Part shown: positions 17,436 to 27,186 of the stretch, in pieces
Layout of the letters: each line of letters opens with the position of its first letter
Position numbering within the stretch: the first letter of the stretch is position 1
Assembly (NCBI GenBank): GCA_937925605.1
Contig: CALALV010000170.1
Span: 1-64,000 of the forward strand
From: an uncultured Woeseia sp.
GTDB taxonomy: Bacteria; Pseudomonadota; Gammaproteobacteria; Steroidobacterales; Woeseiaceae
DNA: 64,000 nucleotides
Reading direction: 5' to 3'
Notes under the pieces: generated by a model
Told to the model about the DNA's origin: nothing
Seen by the model: the letters and a program-made list of their open reading frames with translations, nothing else
The model's database searches: none
Program-made: the position numbers and the translations under genes

Positions 17436-18518
17436 ATGAAGAGCAAGTGGATAGCGGTACTCGTCGGGGTGCTCGGCCTGTTCGGCGCGGCAGCCCCGGA
17501 CGTGCAGGCGGAGCCGTACTTCGCCGTGTTGAGCGGCCAGAAGTGCATGGCCTGTCACACGAACATGACGGGCGGCGGAAAGCGCACGACCGTGGGTAAT
17601 GCGTTCGGCCAGATGAACCTGTCGGCGCGTCGCCCAAGCTCGTTCTGGAACGGGACCGTGTCCGATTACCTCGCAATCGGGGGCAACCTGCGCGCTTCCG
17701 CGACGGCCACCGATACGCCGAACCAGGACAATACCTTCGAGTTCGACGTCGACGAGGCCCGGTTGTTCTTCGAATTCCCGCTGCTCGCGAACAGGCTGAC
17801 TCTGTATCTCGACCAGCAATTCGCCCCGAGCACGAACAACCGCGAAGCGTTCGCGCTGCTGCGGTTCCCGGAGAGCTCTGCCTACATCAAGGCCGGCAAG
17901 TTCTACCTGCCGTACGGCTGGCGTCTCGAAGACGACACCGAATTCGTGCGCCTGGCGACCGGCATCAACATGGAAAACCCGGACAACGGCATCGAGGCCG
18001 GCATCGAGTTCGGCGCCGCGTCGTTGCGGCTGGCCGTGACCAACGGCACGGCCGGCGGCGGCGAGGTGGATACCGGCAAGCAGTTCAGCCTGCAGGGCAC
18101 GTGGGTGAAGAACCGGTGGCAACTCGGCCTGAACGCCAATTTCAACGACGCCGAGGGCGCGGAACGCAGCGTCTACGGCGGCTTTGCCGGCATCCGGACC
18201 GGCCCGGTGACCTGGCTCGGCGAGATCGACCTAATCGAGGACGACGGACTGGGGCCGAGCGGGCGTACGCAGATCGCGAGCTTCCTCGAGGCGAACTGGC
18301 GCATCCGTCAGGGCCACCTGCTCAAGGTGACCTACGGCGGCTTCGACCCGGACGAGGACCTCGACGAGGACGAGCGCAATCGCTACAGCATCGTGTACGA
18401 GTACTTCCCGATGGCCTTCACGCACCTGCGCATCGGCATCCGCTCGAACGACGGCATCCCGCAGAACGACGCGCAGAATGCCGAAACGGCGTTCGTCCAG
18501 TTGCACGCGTATTTCTAA
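17436..18518 (+). CDS. Outer-membrane porin-like beta-barrel with N-terminal CXXCH heme site
   Basis: About 360 residues. A signal peptide ends near residue 25 (VQA). Eight residues later the QKCMACHTN segment (Cys37, Cys40, His41) is a canonical c-type heme attachment site. The rest alternates hydrophobic and polar residues with aromatic girdles, contains a long GKFYLPYGW strand region, and ends in the outer-membrane signal HAYF. It therefore looks like a barrel with one heme at its periplasmic N-terminus. It begins 55 bases after the multi-heme lipoprotein, and the pair is probably one operon. The electron-conduit role is inference. Confidence 0.75.
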   Translation: MKSKWIAVLVGVLGLFGAAAPDVQAEPYFAVLSGQKCMACHTNMTGGGKRTTVGNAFGQMNLSARRPSSFWNGTVSDYLAIGGNLRASATATDTPNQDNTFEFDVDEARLFFEFPLLANRLTLYLDQQFAPSTNNREAFALLRFPESSAYIKAGKFYLPYGWRLEDDTEFVRLATGINMENPDNGIEAGIEFGAASLRLAVTNGTAGGGEVDTGKQFSLQGTWVKNRWQLGLNANFNDAEGAERSVYGGFAGIRTGPVTWLGEIDLIEDDGLGPSGRTQIASFLEANWRIRQGHLLKVTYGGFDPDEDLDEDERNRYSIVYEYFPMAFTHLRIGIRSNDGIPQNDAQNAETAFVQLHAYF

Positions 18519-18753
18519 CCGCCGGTTCGCTCCGAGCGCCGGCCGCAGCCGACGGAACTTGCCGGCAAGCCCGCGGTCAGCATCAACGACCTGACCGGCT
18601 CCGTCGGCCTGCTGGCCGTCTCTCGCGGATCGATTCCCTGTAGCCGGCCGGCCGGCGCGCGGCCGGCCGGGACCGTGGCCAGGGCGCCCGGGGTCGCTGG
18701 CGAGCGACTCGGCTGCGTGCAAGAATAAACGCCTGACTTTCGGGGGAAGCGAC

Positions 18754-20805
18754 ATGCACAGAATACTGAGCCTGGTCCTCGCGGCCAGCCTGCTGGCCGC
18801 CTGCGGCGAGCGCAGCGAAGCACCGACAGAATCGGCCGCGACTGCGGCGCCGGAGCCTGCCGAGCTGATAGCGCGCAAGGAGATCTTCGGCAATCCGGAC
18901 CGGACGCTGGCGCGCATCAGCCCCGATGGCGAGCATGTCAGCTGGCTGGCGCCGAAAGACGGCGTCATGAACGTCTGGGTTGCGCCGGCCGATAATCCTG
19001 CAGCCGCCCGCGCCGTGACCGACGACCGCTATCGCGGCATCGCGATGTACTTCTGGGCGCCGAACAGCCGCTTCGTATACTACGTGCAGGACCAGGGCGG
19101 CGACGAGAATTTTCACGTCTATGCCTCCAATATTGCGACGGGCGAGGTTACGGACCTGACGCCGGTCGAGCAGGGAGCCCGGGCGACCATCCAGGCTGTC
19201 TCGTCCGAGCGGCCGGACCACATCGTCGTTGGGCTCAACGAGCGTAACGCGCAGGTCTTCGACCTTTACCTCGTCGACGTCACGACGGGCGCGCGGCAAC
19301 TGCTGAAAGAAAACCCGGGCTATGCCGGCTGGCTCATCGACAACACGCTTACCCCGCGTTTCGGTGTCGCGCCCACGCCCGACGGCGGGGCCGACATCGT
19401 CGATTTCGACGGCGAGACATTCGCGACCATACCGCCGGAAGACTTCCTCGTGACGAACGCCGTCGGCTTCGGCAAGGACAACGCGTCGATCTACATGCTC
19501 GATAGCCGCGGCCGCGACACCGCGGCGTTGACCCGCGTCGACATCGAGAGCGGTGAGAGCGAACTGCTCGGCGCGGACGATCGTGCCGACGTCGCGGGCG
19601 TCCTGCTCGACCCGCGCACTTACGAGCCGATCGCCTACAGCGTCGATTACCTGAAGTCTTCGTGGACCGGGCTCACCGACGACGTGCAGCGCGATTTCGA
19701 GACCATCCGCAGCCAGCTCGACGGGTCGTTGCAGGTCGTCTCGACCACGGACGACATGTCGAAATGGATCGTCCACAACGATGCGGCGGCGAAGCCGGGC
19801 GCCTACTACCTGTACGACCGGGAAAGCGGGACCGTCGAGCAATTCCTGGTGCAGCGCCCGGGTCTCGCGGACGAAACGCTCGCCCCGATGCACGCGGTCG
19901 TCATCAAGGCGAGGGACGGGCTCGATCTCGTCTCCTACCTGACGCTGCCCGCGCACACCGACCCGGACGGCGACGGCCTGCCGGCCAGCCCGCTGCCGAT
20001 GGTGCTGGACGTGCACGGCGGCCCGTGGGCACGCGACAATTTCGGCTATAACGCCTGGCACCAGTGGCTGGCAAACCGCGGCTACGCGGTCCTGTCGGTC
20101 AACTACCGCGGCTCCTCGGGCTTCGGCAAGTCCTTCATGCGTGCGGCGATCAAGGAGTTCGCCGGCAAGATGCACGACGACCTCGTGGACGGCGTGCGCT
20201 GGGCCGTGGCCGAGGGCATCGCGGATGCCGACAAGGTCGCGATCGCCGGCGGCTCCTACGGCGGCTACGCGACGCTGATCGGCGTCAGCTTCACGCCGGA
20301 CACGTTCGCCTGCGGCGTGGACATCGTCGGCCCGTCGAGCCTGGTCACGCTGATCGAGAGCTTCCCCGAGTACTGGAAGCCGTTCCTCGCCGGCAGCTGG
20401 TACATGTACGTGGGCGATCCGGCAGACGAGGCGGCGCGGGCGGACATGCTCAATCGCTCAGCGATCAGCCGCATCGACGACATCCGGGTGCCGCTGCTGG
20501 TCGGACAGGGACAGAACGATCCGCGCGTCACGAAGCTCGAGTCCGACCAGCTGGTCGACGCGATGGCCGCGAAGGACCTGCCCGTGACCTACGTGAATTT
20601 CCCGGACGAGGGTCACGGCTTCCAGCGCCCGGAGAACCGGCTGGCCTTCTATGCCGTGATGGAAGGGTTCCTTGCCGAGTGCCTCGGCGGACGGGCGGAA
20701 GCCGTCGGCGACGCCTTCGAGGGTTCCACGATCGAGATCCTGCACGGGCGCGAGCACGTCAGCAATTTGCCGGAGGCCGCGGCCAGCGAGGCCGGCATGC
20801 CCTGA
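18754..20805 (+). CDS. Lipoprotein S9-family prolyl-oligopeptidase-like peptidase
   Basis: A 683-residue protein with lipobox LLAAC (Cys22). The N-terminal half is a seven-bladed propeller-like region (DxxxVSW and similar blades). The C-terminal alpha/beta hydrolase domain has the triad Ser501 (GGSYGG), Asp589 (GQNDPRV) and His621 (DEGHGF). This is the dipeptidyl-peptidase IV/acylaminoacyl-peptidase group, which cleaves short peptides. The lipid anchor puts it in the periplasm or on the outer membrane. It may work with the secreted M28 peptidase upstream in peptide scavenging; that link is inference. Confidence 0.88.
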   Translation: MHRILSLVLAASLLAACGERSEAPTESAATAAPEPAELIARKEIFGNPDRTLARISPDGEHVSWLAPKDGVMNVWVAPADNPAAARAVTDDRYRGIAMYFWAPNSRFVYYVQDQGGDENFHVYASNIATGEVTDLTPVEQGARATIQAVSSERPDHIVVGLNERNAQVFDLYLVDVTTGARQLLKENPGYAGWLIDNTLTPRFGVAPTPDGGADIVDFDGETFATIPPEDFLVTNAVGFGKDNASIYMLDSRGRDTAALTRVDIESGESELLGADDRADVAGVLLDPRTYEPIAYSVDYLKSSWTGLTDDVQRDFETIRSQLDGSLQVVSTTDDMSKWIVHNDAAAKPGAYYLYDRESGTVEQFLVQRPGLADETLAPMHAVVIKARDGLDLVSYLTLPAHTDPDGDGLPASPLPMVLDVHGGPWARDNFGYNAWHQWLANRGYAVLSVNYRGSSGFGKSFMRAAIKEFAGKMHDDLVDGVRWAVAEGIADADKVAIAGGSYGGYATLIGVSFTPDTFACGVDIVGPSSLVTLIESFPEYWKPFLAGSWYMYVGDPADEAARADMLNRSAISRIDDIRVPLLVGQGQNDPRVTKLESDQLVDAMAAKDLPVTYVNFPDEGHGFQRPENRLAFYAVMEGFLAECLGGRAEAVGDAFEGSTIEILHGREHVSNLPEAAASEAGMP

Positions 20806-20916
20806 TTGCCGGGCGGCGGCTTCGCGGCCTGCGCGGAGCCGCCGCATTCCGGCTGGCACGCGAGAGGGCGGCACGGCCGTACCGGCGCAGCCCGCCGCGT
20901 CGCCTGCGTATTCCGC

Positions 20917-20944
20917 TTTACAAATCCTGCAGCGGGACTATGCT
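20917..20944 (+). promoter_or_regulatory. Candidate sigma70 promoter for the lipoprotein gene at 21037
   Basis: TTTACA at 20917-20922 and TATGCT at 20939-20944 with a 16-base spacer. It lies in an AT-richer patch 90 bases before the ATG. Confidence 0.4.
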
Positions 20945-21036
20945 CCGCTCGCGTCGAATTCACGACGCGTCGCACACGGGGGCGCGTGCGAGAACGGCTG
21001 ACCCCGCCTTCGCCGGCCCCCGGCGGAGAGACTCTC

Positions 21037-21882
21037 ATGAAAATCTTCAGGCTGGGCGTCGTCGCGGCATGCAGCGCGTGGCTGGCCGCGGGCTGTGCCA
21101 CGGCGCCGACCGAGCAGGAGCTCGCGGACCTCGACTACGGTGCGTGCCCGCAGACGCACGTCGAACAGGTACGCAAGGAATTCGAGGGGGGACTGCTGGA
21201 GGCCTATGCCGGTGAACCCCTCATCTGGCCGCCCCGGCGCTACTGGATGCGGGAGGGCCCGATGGGCGGCGGCGACGTCGTCGGTGGCTACCTCGTCGTC
21301 GCGCTCGCGGACAAGAAGCGCGGCAGCCCGCAGTTCCTCGGCAAGCACTTGTACGGCTACCTGTTCAGGGACGACGTGCTGGTGAGGAAAGTGAACCCGG
21401 ACACGCTGCAATTCCTGCGCATTCCGGAGGAGGTCGGCCCCCTGCTGATGGACGATCGCGAATGGCAGGTGGGCTACGAGGACGGTAACGACCGACAGTC
21501 CCTGGTCGAGTTCGTATTGCCGGGCGAGACGGTCAACAACTGGACCGAACTCTACACGCTGCAGGTATTCCACGGCGTGGGCACACACCTGGAACCCGGC
21601 GACCTGGTCGTGACGGCCGAAAGCCGTGACGAGGCGGGCCTGCCGAAATGCTCCGTCGTCGATTCCGAGGTGCTGTCGTCGACGCCCACCGAGGTGACCT
21701 ACCGGCTGACCCTCGCCCAGTGCGCGCCGATGCGGGACGAGTATTCGCTGCGCAAGGTGCTGCGGGGGCCGAGGACCGTGTCCGAGGTGTCCTGGTCGAA
21801 GCTCGCGCCGATCACGCCCGAGGAGCACAACCGCTGGGTCGGGATACTCGGCCGGGTCGGTTTCGTGTCCAATTGCAGCTAG
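21037..21882 (+). CDS. Hypothetical lipoprotein
   Basis: A 281-residue protein with a clear lipobox (LAAGC, Cys20). I do not recognise the family. The mature protein contains a DYGACPQTH segment, a mixed alpha/beta middle with a YLFRDDVLV strand, and a C-terminal half with three Cys residues including the final CS. GGAGAG precedes the ATG. It is monocistronic, with its own candidate promoter and a GC-rich hairpin just after the stop, and it is the last gene before the tRNA-like repeat. No function is assigned. Confidence 0.7.
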   Translation: MKIFRLGVVAACSAWLAAGCATAPTEQELADLDYGACPQTHVEQVRKEFEGGLLEAYAGEPLIWPPRRYWMREGPMGGGDVVGGYLVVALADKKRGSPQFLGKHLYGYLFRDDVLVRKVNPDTLQFLRIPEEVGPLLMDDREWQVGYEDGNDRQSLVEFVLPGETVNNWTELYTLQVFHGVGTHLEPGDLVVTAESRDEAGLPKCSVVDSEVLSSTPTEVTYRLTLAQCAPMRDEYSLRKVLRGPRTVSEVSWSKLAPITPEEHNRWVGILGRVGFVSNCS

Positions 21883-21894
21883 CCGGATCCGCAG

Positions 21895-21921
21895 CTGCCG
21901 GGCGCAGGCAGCGCCCGGCAG
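21895..21921 (+). terminator. GC-rich hairpin after the lipoprotein gene
   Basis: A perfect 11-bp stem (21895-21905 with 21911-21921) with a 5-base loop, starting 13 bases after the stop codon. There is no T-run, so it may act as a transcript-end stabiliser or a Rho-assisted terminator rather than a classical intrinsic one. Confidence 0.45.
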
Positions 21922-22031
21922 TCCGGGCTGCCGGGCGGTCGCGCCGCGCCCGCCCGGACCGGCGGGATTCGCCGGCGCGCGGGCGACGGAACGCTTGCGC
22001 GACCGGGCGGCCGCGATCGCCGGGCGCAGGA

Positions 22032-22060
22032 TTGCGCCGCCAGCGGGGATTGCCTATAAT
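22032..22060 (+). promoter_or_regulatory. Strong sigma70 promoter upstream of the rimP region
   Basis: TTGCGC at 22032-22037 and a perfect TATAAT at 22055-22060, spacer 17 bases. This is the best promoter in the window and is of the quality normally seen before stable RNA genes. The expected start is near 22067. Confidence 0.75.
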
Positions 22061-22070
22061 CGCGCGCCTG

Positions 22071-22121
22071 CGCGGTGGTGGGGTTGACGCTTCTCGAAGC
22101 GTGATCGTGCCCCCGCTACCA
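22071..22121 (+). ncRNA. 51-base tRNA-like transcript (deleted tRNA-fMet or minihelix)
   Basis: Directly behind the strong promoter. The first seven bases (CGCGGTG) can pair with the last acceptor strand (CCCCGCT) before ACCA at five of seven positions. The first pair is a C-U mismatch like the unpaired 1-72 pair of initiator tRNAs. Inside, 22087-22093 pairs perfectly with 22096-22102. A D-arm, anticodon arm and standard T-arm are absent, so it cannot be a working tRNA. An intrinsic terminator follows at 22139. It sits in the metY (tRNA-fMet) position of gammaproteobacterial nusA operons. It could be a decayed tRNA, an att-site remnant or a small structured RNA. Confidence 0.45.
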
Positions 22122-22124
22122 AAC
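22108..22124 (+). repeat. tRNA-fMet 3'-end-like repeat, right copy
   Basis: Identical to 8-24 over 17 bases. It covers the 3' acceptor strand, discriminator, CCA and three bases beyond. It forms the 3' end of the tRNA-like segment and marks the boundary between the accessory region on the left and the conserved rimP operon on the right. Confidence 0.6.
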
Positions 22125-22138
22125 TCTTGGTAGACGTC

Positions 22139-22161
22139 AAAACCCCGCTACGGGGTTTTTT
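22139..22161 (+). terminator. Intrinsic terminator 1 upstream of rimP
   Basis: Stem AAAACCCCG / CGGGGTTTT with a 3-base loop, followed by further T. It ends the short tRNA-like transcript. Confidence 0.85.
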
Positions 22162-22206
22162 GTTGCCCGGCGAAAGCCGGCAAGGCGGCGGACCGCGCTG
22201 CACGAC

Positions 22207-22229
22207 AATGGGCCGAAGGCCCATTTTTT
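22207..22229 (+). terminator. Intrinsic terminator 2 in the rimP leader
   Basis: Stem AATGGGCC / GGCCCATT with a GAA loop and a T6 run, 34 bases before rimP. No second promoter is obvious between this and terminator 1. The operon may therefore be fed by readthrough, in line with the known leader control of nusA operons in enterobacteria. Confidence 0.8.
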
Positions 22230-22263
22230 GTATTTGTAACAAGCGTTTGTGCGTGGTTTTTAG

Positions 22264-22713
22264 ATGACCGCTGAAGAATTGAAACGGTTGCTGGAACCCG
22301 CGATCGAGCGTCTCGGCTACGAGCTGGCCGACCTGGAGCTGAAACTCGGCGGCCGCGAGGGGATCCTGCGGATCTTCATCGACCGCGCCGCGGGCATCGG
22401 CCTCGACGACTGCGAGGTCGTCAGCCGCCAGGTATCGAGCCTGCTCGACGTGGAGGATCCGCTGCCGGGTCACTACGTGCTGGAGGTGTCGTCGCCCGGC
22501 CTCGACCGGCGGCTGACGAAGCCCGAGCACTTCCGCCGTTTCACCGGCGAGGACGTACGCGTCAAGCTGCGTTTCCCGCTGGAGGGACGGCGAAATTTCC
22601 GCGGCCGGCTTACGGCCGTGGACGACGAGAACATCGAGGTCGTCGTGGATGGCGAGACACATCGCCTGCCGATCGCGACGATCGAAACGGCCCGGCTGGT
22701 GCCGTCCGTCTGA
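22264..22713 (+). CDS. rimP: Ribosome maturation factor RimP
   Basis: A 149-residue cytoplasmic protein needed for 30S subunit maturation. The N-terminal alpha/beta domain includes GYELADLELKLGG and the conserved DCEVVSRQVSSLLDVEDP stretch. The YVLEVSSPGLDRRL signature and the C-terminal Sm-like barrel follow. The length matches the family. It is the first gene of the nusA operon; nusA follows after 33 bases. No strong ribosome site is visible before the ATG, which is preceded by a T-rich leader. Confidence 0.95.
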   Translation: MTAEELKRLLEPAIERLGYELADLELKLGGREGILRIFIDRAAGIGLDDCEVVSRQVSSLLDVEDPLPGHYVLEVSSPGLDRRLTKPEHFRRFTGEDVRVKLRFPLEGRRNFRGRLTAVDDENIEVVVDGETHRLPIATIETARLVPSV

Positions 22714-22746
22714 CGGGCGCGACGGCGGCTAGGAGAGAAGAGAGGC

Positions 22747-24249
<1,503 letters not shown>

Positions 24250-24272
24250 TCGCTGTATTACCGGAGTAATTA

Positions 24273-26798
24273 ATGGCTGACGTTACAGTTGCACAATTCG
24301 CGGACGTCCTGAAGGTGCCGGTCGACAAGCTGCTCGCGCAGCTCGACGAGGCGGGCATCAAGGTGAAGGGCTCCGACGACACGATCAGCGAGGACGCGAA
24401 GCTCGAGCTGCTGACGCACCTGCGTCGCAGCCACGGGCAGGAAGACACGTCGGCCAGCGCCGGCGCGCCGCGCCGCATAACGCTGAAGCGCAAGTCGCAG
24501 CAGGAGCTGAAGCTGTCCGGGTCGCAGGGCCGGGCGCGCACGGTCAATGTCGAGGTCCGCCGCAAGCGCACCTATATCAAGCGTGACGTGCTCGAGAAAC
24601 AGGCGCAGAAGGAGCAGGAAGCGCTCGACGCCAAGCGTCGCGAAGAGCAGGAAAAGCTCGACGCGGAGCGTCGCGAGCAGGAGCGCCAGAAGGAAGAGCG
24701 CGAGGCCAAGGCGCGCGAAGTGGAGGAATCCAAGAAGCGCGAAGAGGAAGCGAAGCGCGAGGCCGAAGTGGCCGCGCGCGAGAAGGCCGCGAAGGAAGCT
24801 GCCGCGGCCGCCGAGGAGCGCGCCCGCCAGGAGCGGGCCGAGCAGGACGCGCGCGAGCGTCGCGCCAAGGAAAAGGAGCGCAAGAAGGCTCCCGCCAAGA
24901 CCGAGACCCGCTACGGCCGCAAGGAACTGCACGTCGCCGGCGACAAGAGCGGCCGCCGCCGGCGCAAGACGCCGACGCGCCGTCGTCCGGTCTCCGTCAC
25001 CGGCAGCGGCGAGCACGGCTTCGAAAAGCCGACCGCGCCGGTCGTGCGCGAGGTCGAGATTCCCGAGAGCATCGCGGTAGCGGAGCTCGCGCAGAAGATG
25101 GCCGTCAAGGGCAACGAGGTCATCAAGGTGCTGTTCAACATGGGCGCCATGGTGACGATCAACCAGGTCATCGACCAGGACACGGCGACGCTGGTCGTCG
25201 AAGAGTTGGGCCACAAGGCGAAGCCGGTCAGCGCCGCGGACATCGACGAGGAGTTGCTCGCCGACGAGCAGCCGAAGGGCGAGGAAGTCTCGCGCGCGCC
25301 GGTCGTCACCGTCATGGGTCACGTCGACCACGGCAAGACCTCGCTGCTCGACTACATCCGCCGCGCGAAAGTCGTCGAGGGCGAGGCCGGCGGCATTACC
25401 CAGCATATCGGCGCCTACAAGGTGAAGACCGACAAGGGCACGGTGACCTTCCTCGACACGCCGGGCCACGCGGCCTTCACGGCAATGCGCGCACGCGGCG
25501 CGCAGGCGACAGACATCGTGATCCTGGTCGTCGCGGCCGACGACGGCGTCATGCCGCAGACGATCGAAGCCATCCAGCACGCCCGCGCGGCCGAGGTTCC
25601 GATCGTCGTGGCCGTCAACAAGATCGACAAGGAAAACGCCGACCTCGACCGCGTCCGCAACGAGCTGTCGCAGCACGAGGTAATCTCCGAGGACTGGGGT
25701 GGCGACCACCTGTTCGTCAACGTTTCCGCGCACACGGGCGAGGGCATCGACAGCCTGATCGACGCGCTCTTGCTGCAGGCCGAGGTCATGGACCTCAAGG
25801 CTGTCGCGGAAGGGCCGGCGCAGGGCATCGTGATCGAGTCGAGCCTCGAGAAGGGTCGCGGCGCGGTGGCGACGCTGCTGGTGCAGGCCGGCACGCTGAA
25901 GCAGGGCGACATGATCATCGCGGGCGAGGAGTACGGCCGCATCCGCAACATGTTCGACGAGTCCGGCAAGCAGATCAAAAAGGCCGGGCCGTCGACGCCG
26001 GTTGCCGTTCTAGGCCTGTCCAACACGCCGAACGCCGGCGACGAGTTCCTCGTCGTCAAGAACGAGCGCAAGGCCCGCGAGGTCGCCGAGTTCCGCCAGG
26101 GCAAGGCCCGCGAATCGAAGCTGGCACAGCAGCAGGCCTCGAAGCTGGAGGACATGTTCAGCCAGATGACCGAGGCGGAAACCTCCGAAGTCCCGCTGAT
26201 CATCAAGTCGGACGTGCACGGCAGCACCGAGGCCCTGCGCGACGCGCTGACCAAGCTGTCGAACGACGAGGTCAAGGTCAAGGTCATCAGCTCGGGCGTC
26301 GGCGGCATCACCGAGTCCGACGCGACGCTGGCCGCGGCCTCGAACGCCGTCATTATCGGCTTCAACGTGCGCGCCGACGGCGCCGCCCGCAGCGCCATCA
26401 AGGAGTCGGGCGTCGACGTGCGTTACTACAGCATCATCTACGAGGCAATCGACGACGTTAAGGCGGCCATCAGCGGCCTGCTGTCGCCGGAAATCCGCGA
26501 AAACATAGTGGGTCTCGCCGAGGTGAAGGACGTGTTCTCGTCGCCGAAGTTCGGCAACGTCGCCGGGTGCATGGTTATCGAGGGCTACGTCAAGCGCTCG
26601 AACCCGATCCGCGTGCTGCGCGACAACGTCGTGATCTACGAGGGCGAGCTCGAATCGCTGCGCCGCTTCAAGGACGACGTTAACGAGGTACGCGCCGGTA
26701 CCGAGTGCGGCATCGGCGTGCGCAACTATAACGACGTGAAGGTCGGCGATCAGATCGAGTGCTTCGAGCGGGTAGAAGTCGCCCGCACGCTGGACTGA
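24273..26798 (+). CDS. infB: Translation initiation factor IF-2
   Basis: An 841-residue GTPase that places initiator tRNA on the 30S subunit. The N-terminal IF2N domain (1-50) is followed by a highly charged Lys/Glu/Arg/Ala helix region (about 95-215), a second IF2N domain (about 265-315) and the G domain. The G domain has GHVDHGKT (P-loop), DTPGH and NKID. Domains II-IV follow to the C-terminus. The length is typical for the bacterial long form. GGAG lies upstream. It is 23 bases after nusA. Confidence 0.97.
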   Translation: MADVTVAQFADVLKVPVDKLLAQLDEAGIKVKGSDDTISEDAKLELLTHLRRSHGQEDTSASAGAPRRITLKRKSQQELKLSGSQGRARTVNVEVRRKRTYIKRDVLEKQAQKEQEALDAKRREEQEKLDAERREQERQKEEREAKAREVEESKKREEEAKREAEVAAREKAAKEAAAAAEERARQERAEQDARERRAKEKERKKAPAKTETRYGRKELHVAGDKSGRRRRKTPTRRRPVSVTGSGEHGFEKPTAPVVREVEIPESIAVAELAQKMAVKGNEVIKVLFNMGAMVTINQVIDQDTATLVVEELGHKAKPVSAADIDEELLADEQPKGEEVSRAPVVTVMGHVDHGKTSLLDYIRRAKVVEGEAGGITQHIGAYKVKTDKGTVTFLDTPGHAAFTAMRARGAQATDIVILVVAADDGVMPQTIEAIQHARAAEVPIVVAVNKIDKENADLDRVRNELSQHEVISEDWGGDHLFVNVSAHTGEGIDSLIDALLLQAEVMDLKAVAEGPAQGIVIESSLEKGRGAVATLLVQAGTLKQGDMIIAGEEYGRIRNMFDESGKQIKKAGPSTPVAVLGLSNTPNAGDEFLVVKNERKAREVAEFRQGKARESKLAQQQASKLEDMFSQMTEAETSEVPLIIKSDVHGSTEALRDALTKLSNDEVKVKVISSGVGGITESDATLAAASNAVIIGFNVRADGAARSAIKESGVDVRYYSIIYEAIDDVKAAISGLLSPEIRENIVGLAEVKDVFSSPKFGNVAGCMVIEGYVKRSNPIRVLRDNVVIYEGELESLRRFKDDVNEVRAGTECGIGVRNYNDVKVGDQIECFERVEVARTLD

Positions 26799-26817
26799 GC
26801 GCCGGAGCGGAGGCAAC

Positions 26818-27186
26818 GTGCCGCGTGAATTCGCCCGCAACGAGCGGCTCGGCGCGCAGATCCTGCGCAGCCTGAGCGAGCTTTTGCGTTTCGAGGTCAA
26901 GGATCCGCGGCTAGCGAACGCCTCGCTGACGGACGTCGAACTGTCGCGCGACCTGTCGGTGGCACGGGTGTATTTCAGCCTGCTGAACCCGGACGACGAT
27001 CCTCAGCCTGCGGCCGAGGCGCTGGACAAGGCCTCCGGCTTTCTGCGGCGCAAGCTCGGCCGTGAACTGAAAGTCCGGCACGTGCCGGAGCTGCGCTTCG
27101 CGCACGACGACAGCATCGCGCACGGTGCGGCGATAAGCCAGTTGATTCGCGACGCGATCGACCGGGACGACAAGGGCCGCGGCTGA
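26818..27186 (+). CDS. rbfA: Ribosome-binding factor A
   Basis: A 122-residue KH-fold cold-shock factor for 16S rRNA 5'-end maturation. Recognised by RLGAQILRSLSELLRFEVKDPRL at its start, the VYFSLL strand, and RHVPELRFAHDDS near the end. It begins with GTG behind a GGAGG site. Its stop overlaps the truB start (TGATG), showing translational coupling. Confidence 0.95.
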   Translation: MPREFARNERLGAQILRSLSELLRFEVKDPRLANASLTDVELSRDLSVARVYFSLLNPDDDPQPAAEALDKASGFLRRKLGRELKVRHVPELRFAHDDSIAHGAAISQLIRDAIDRDDKGRG

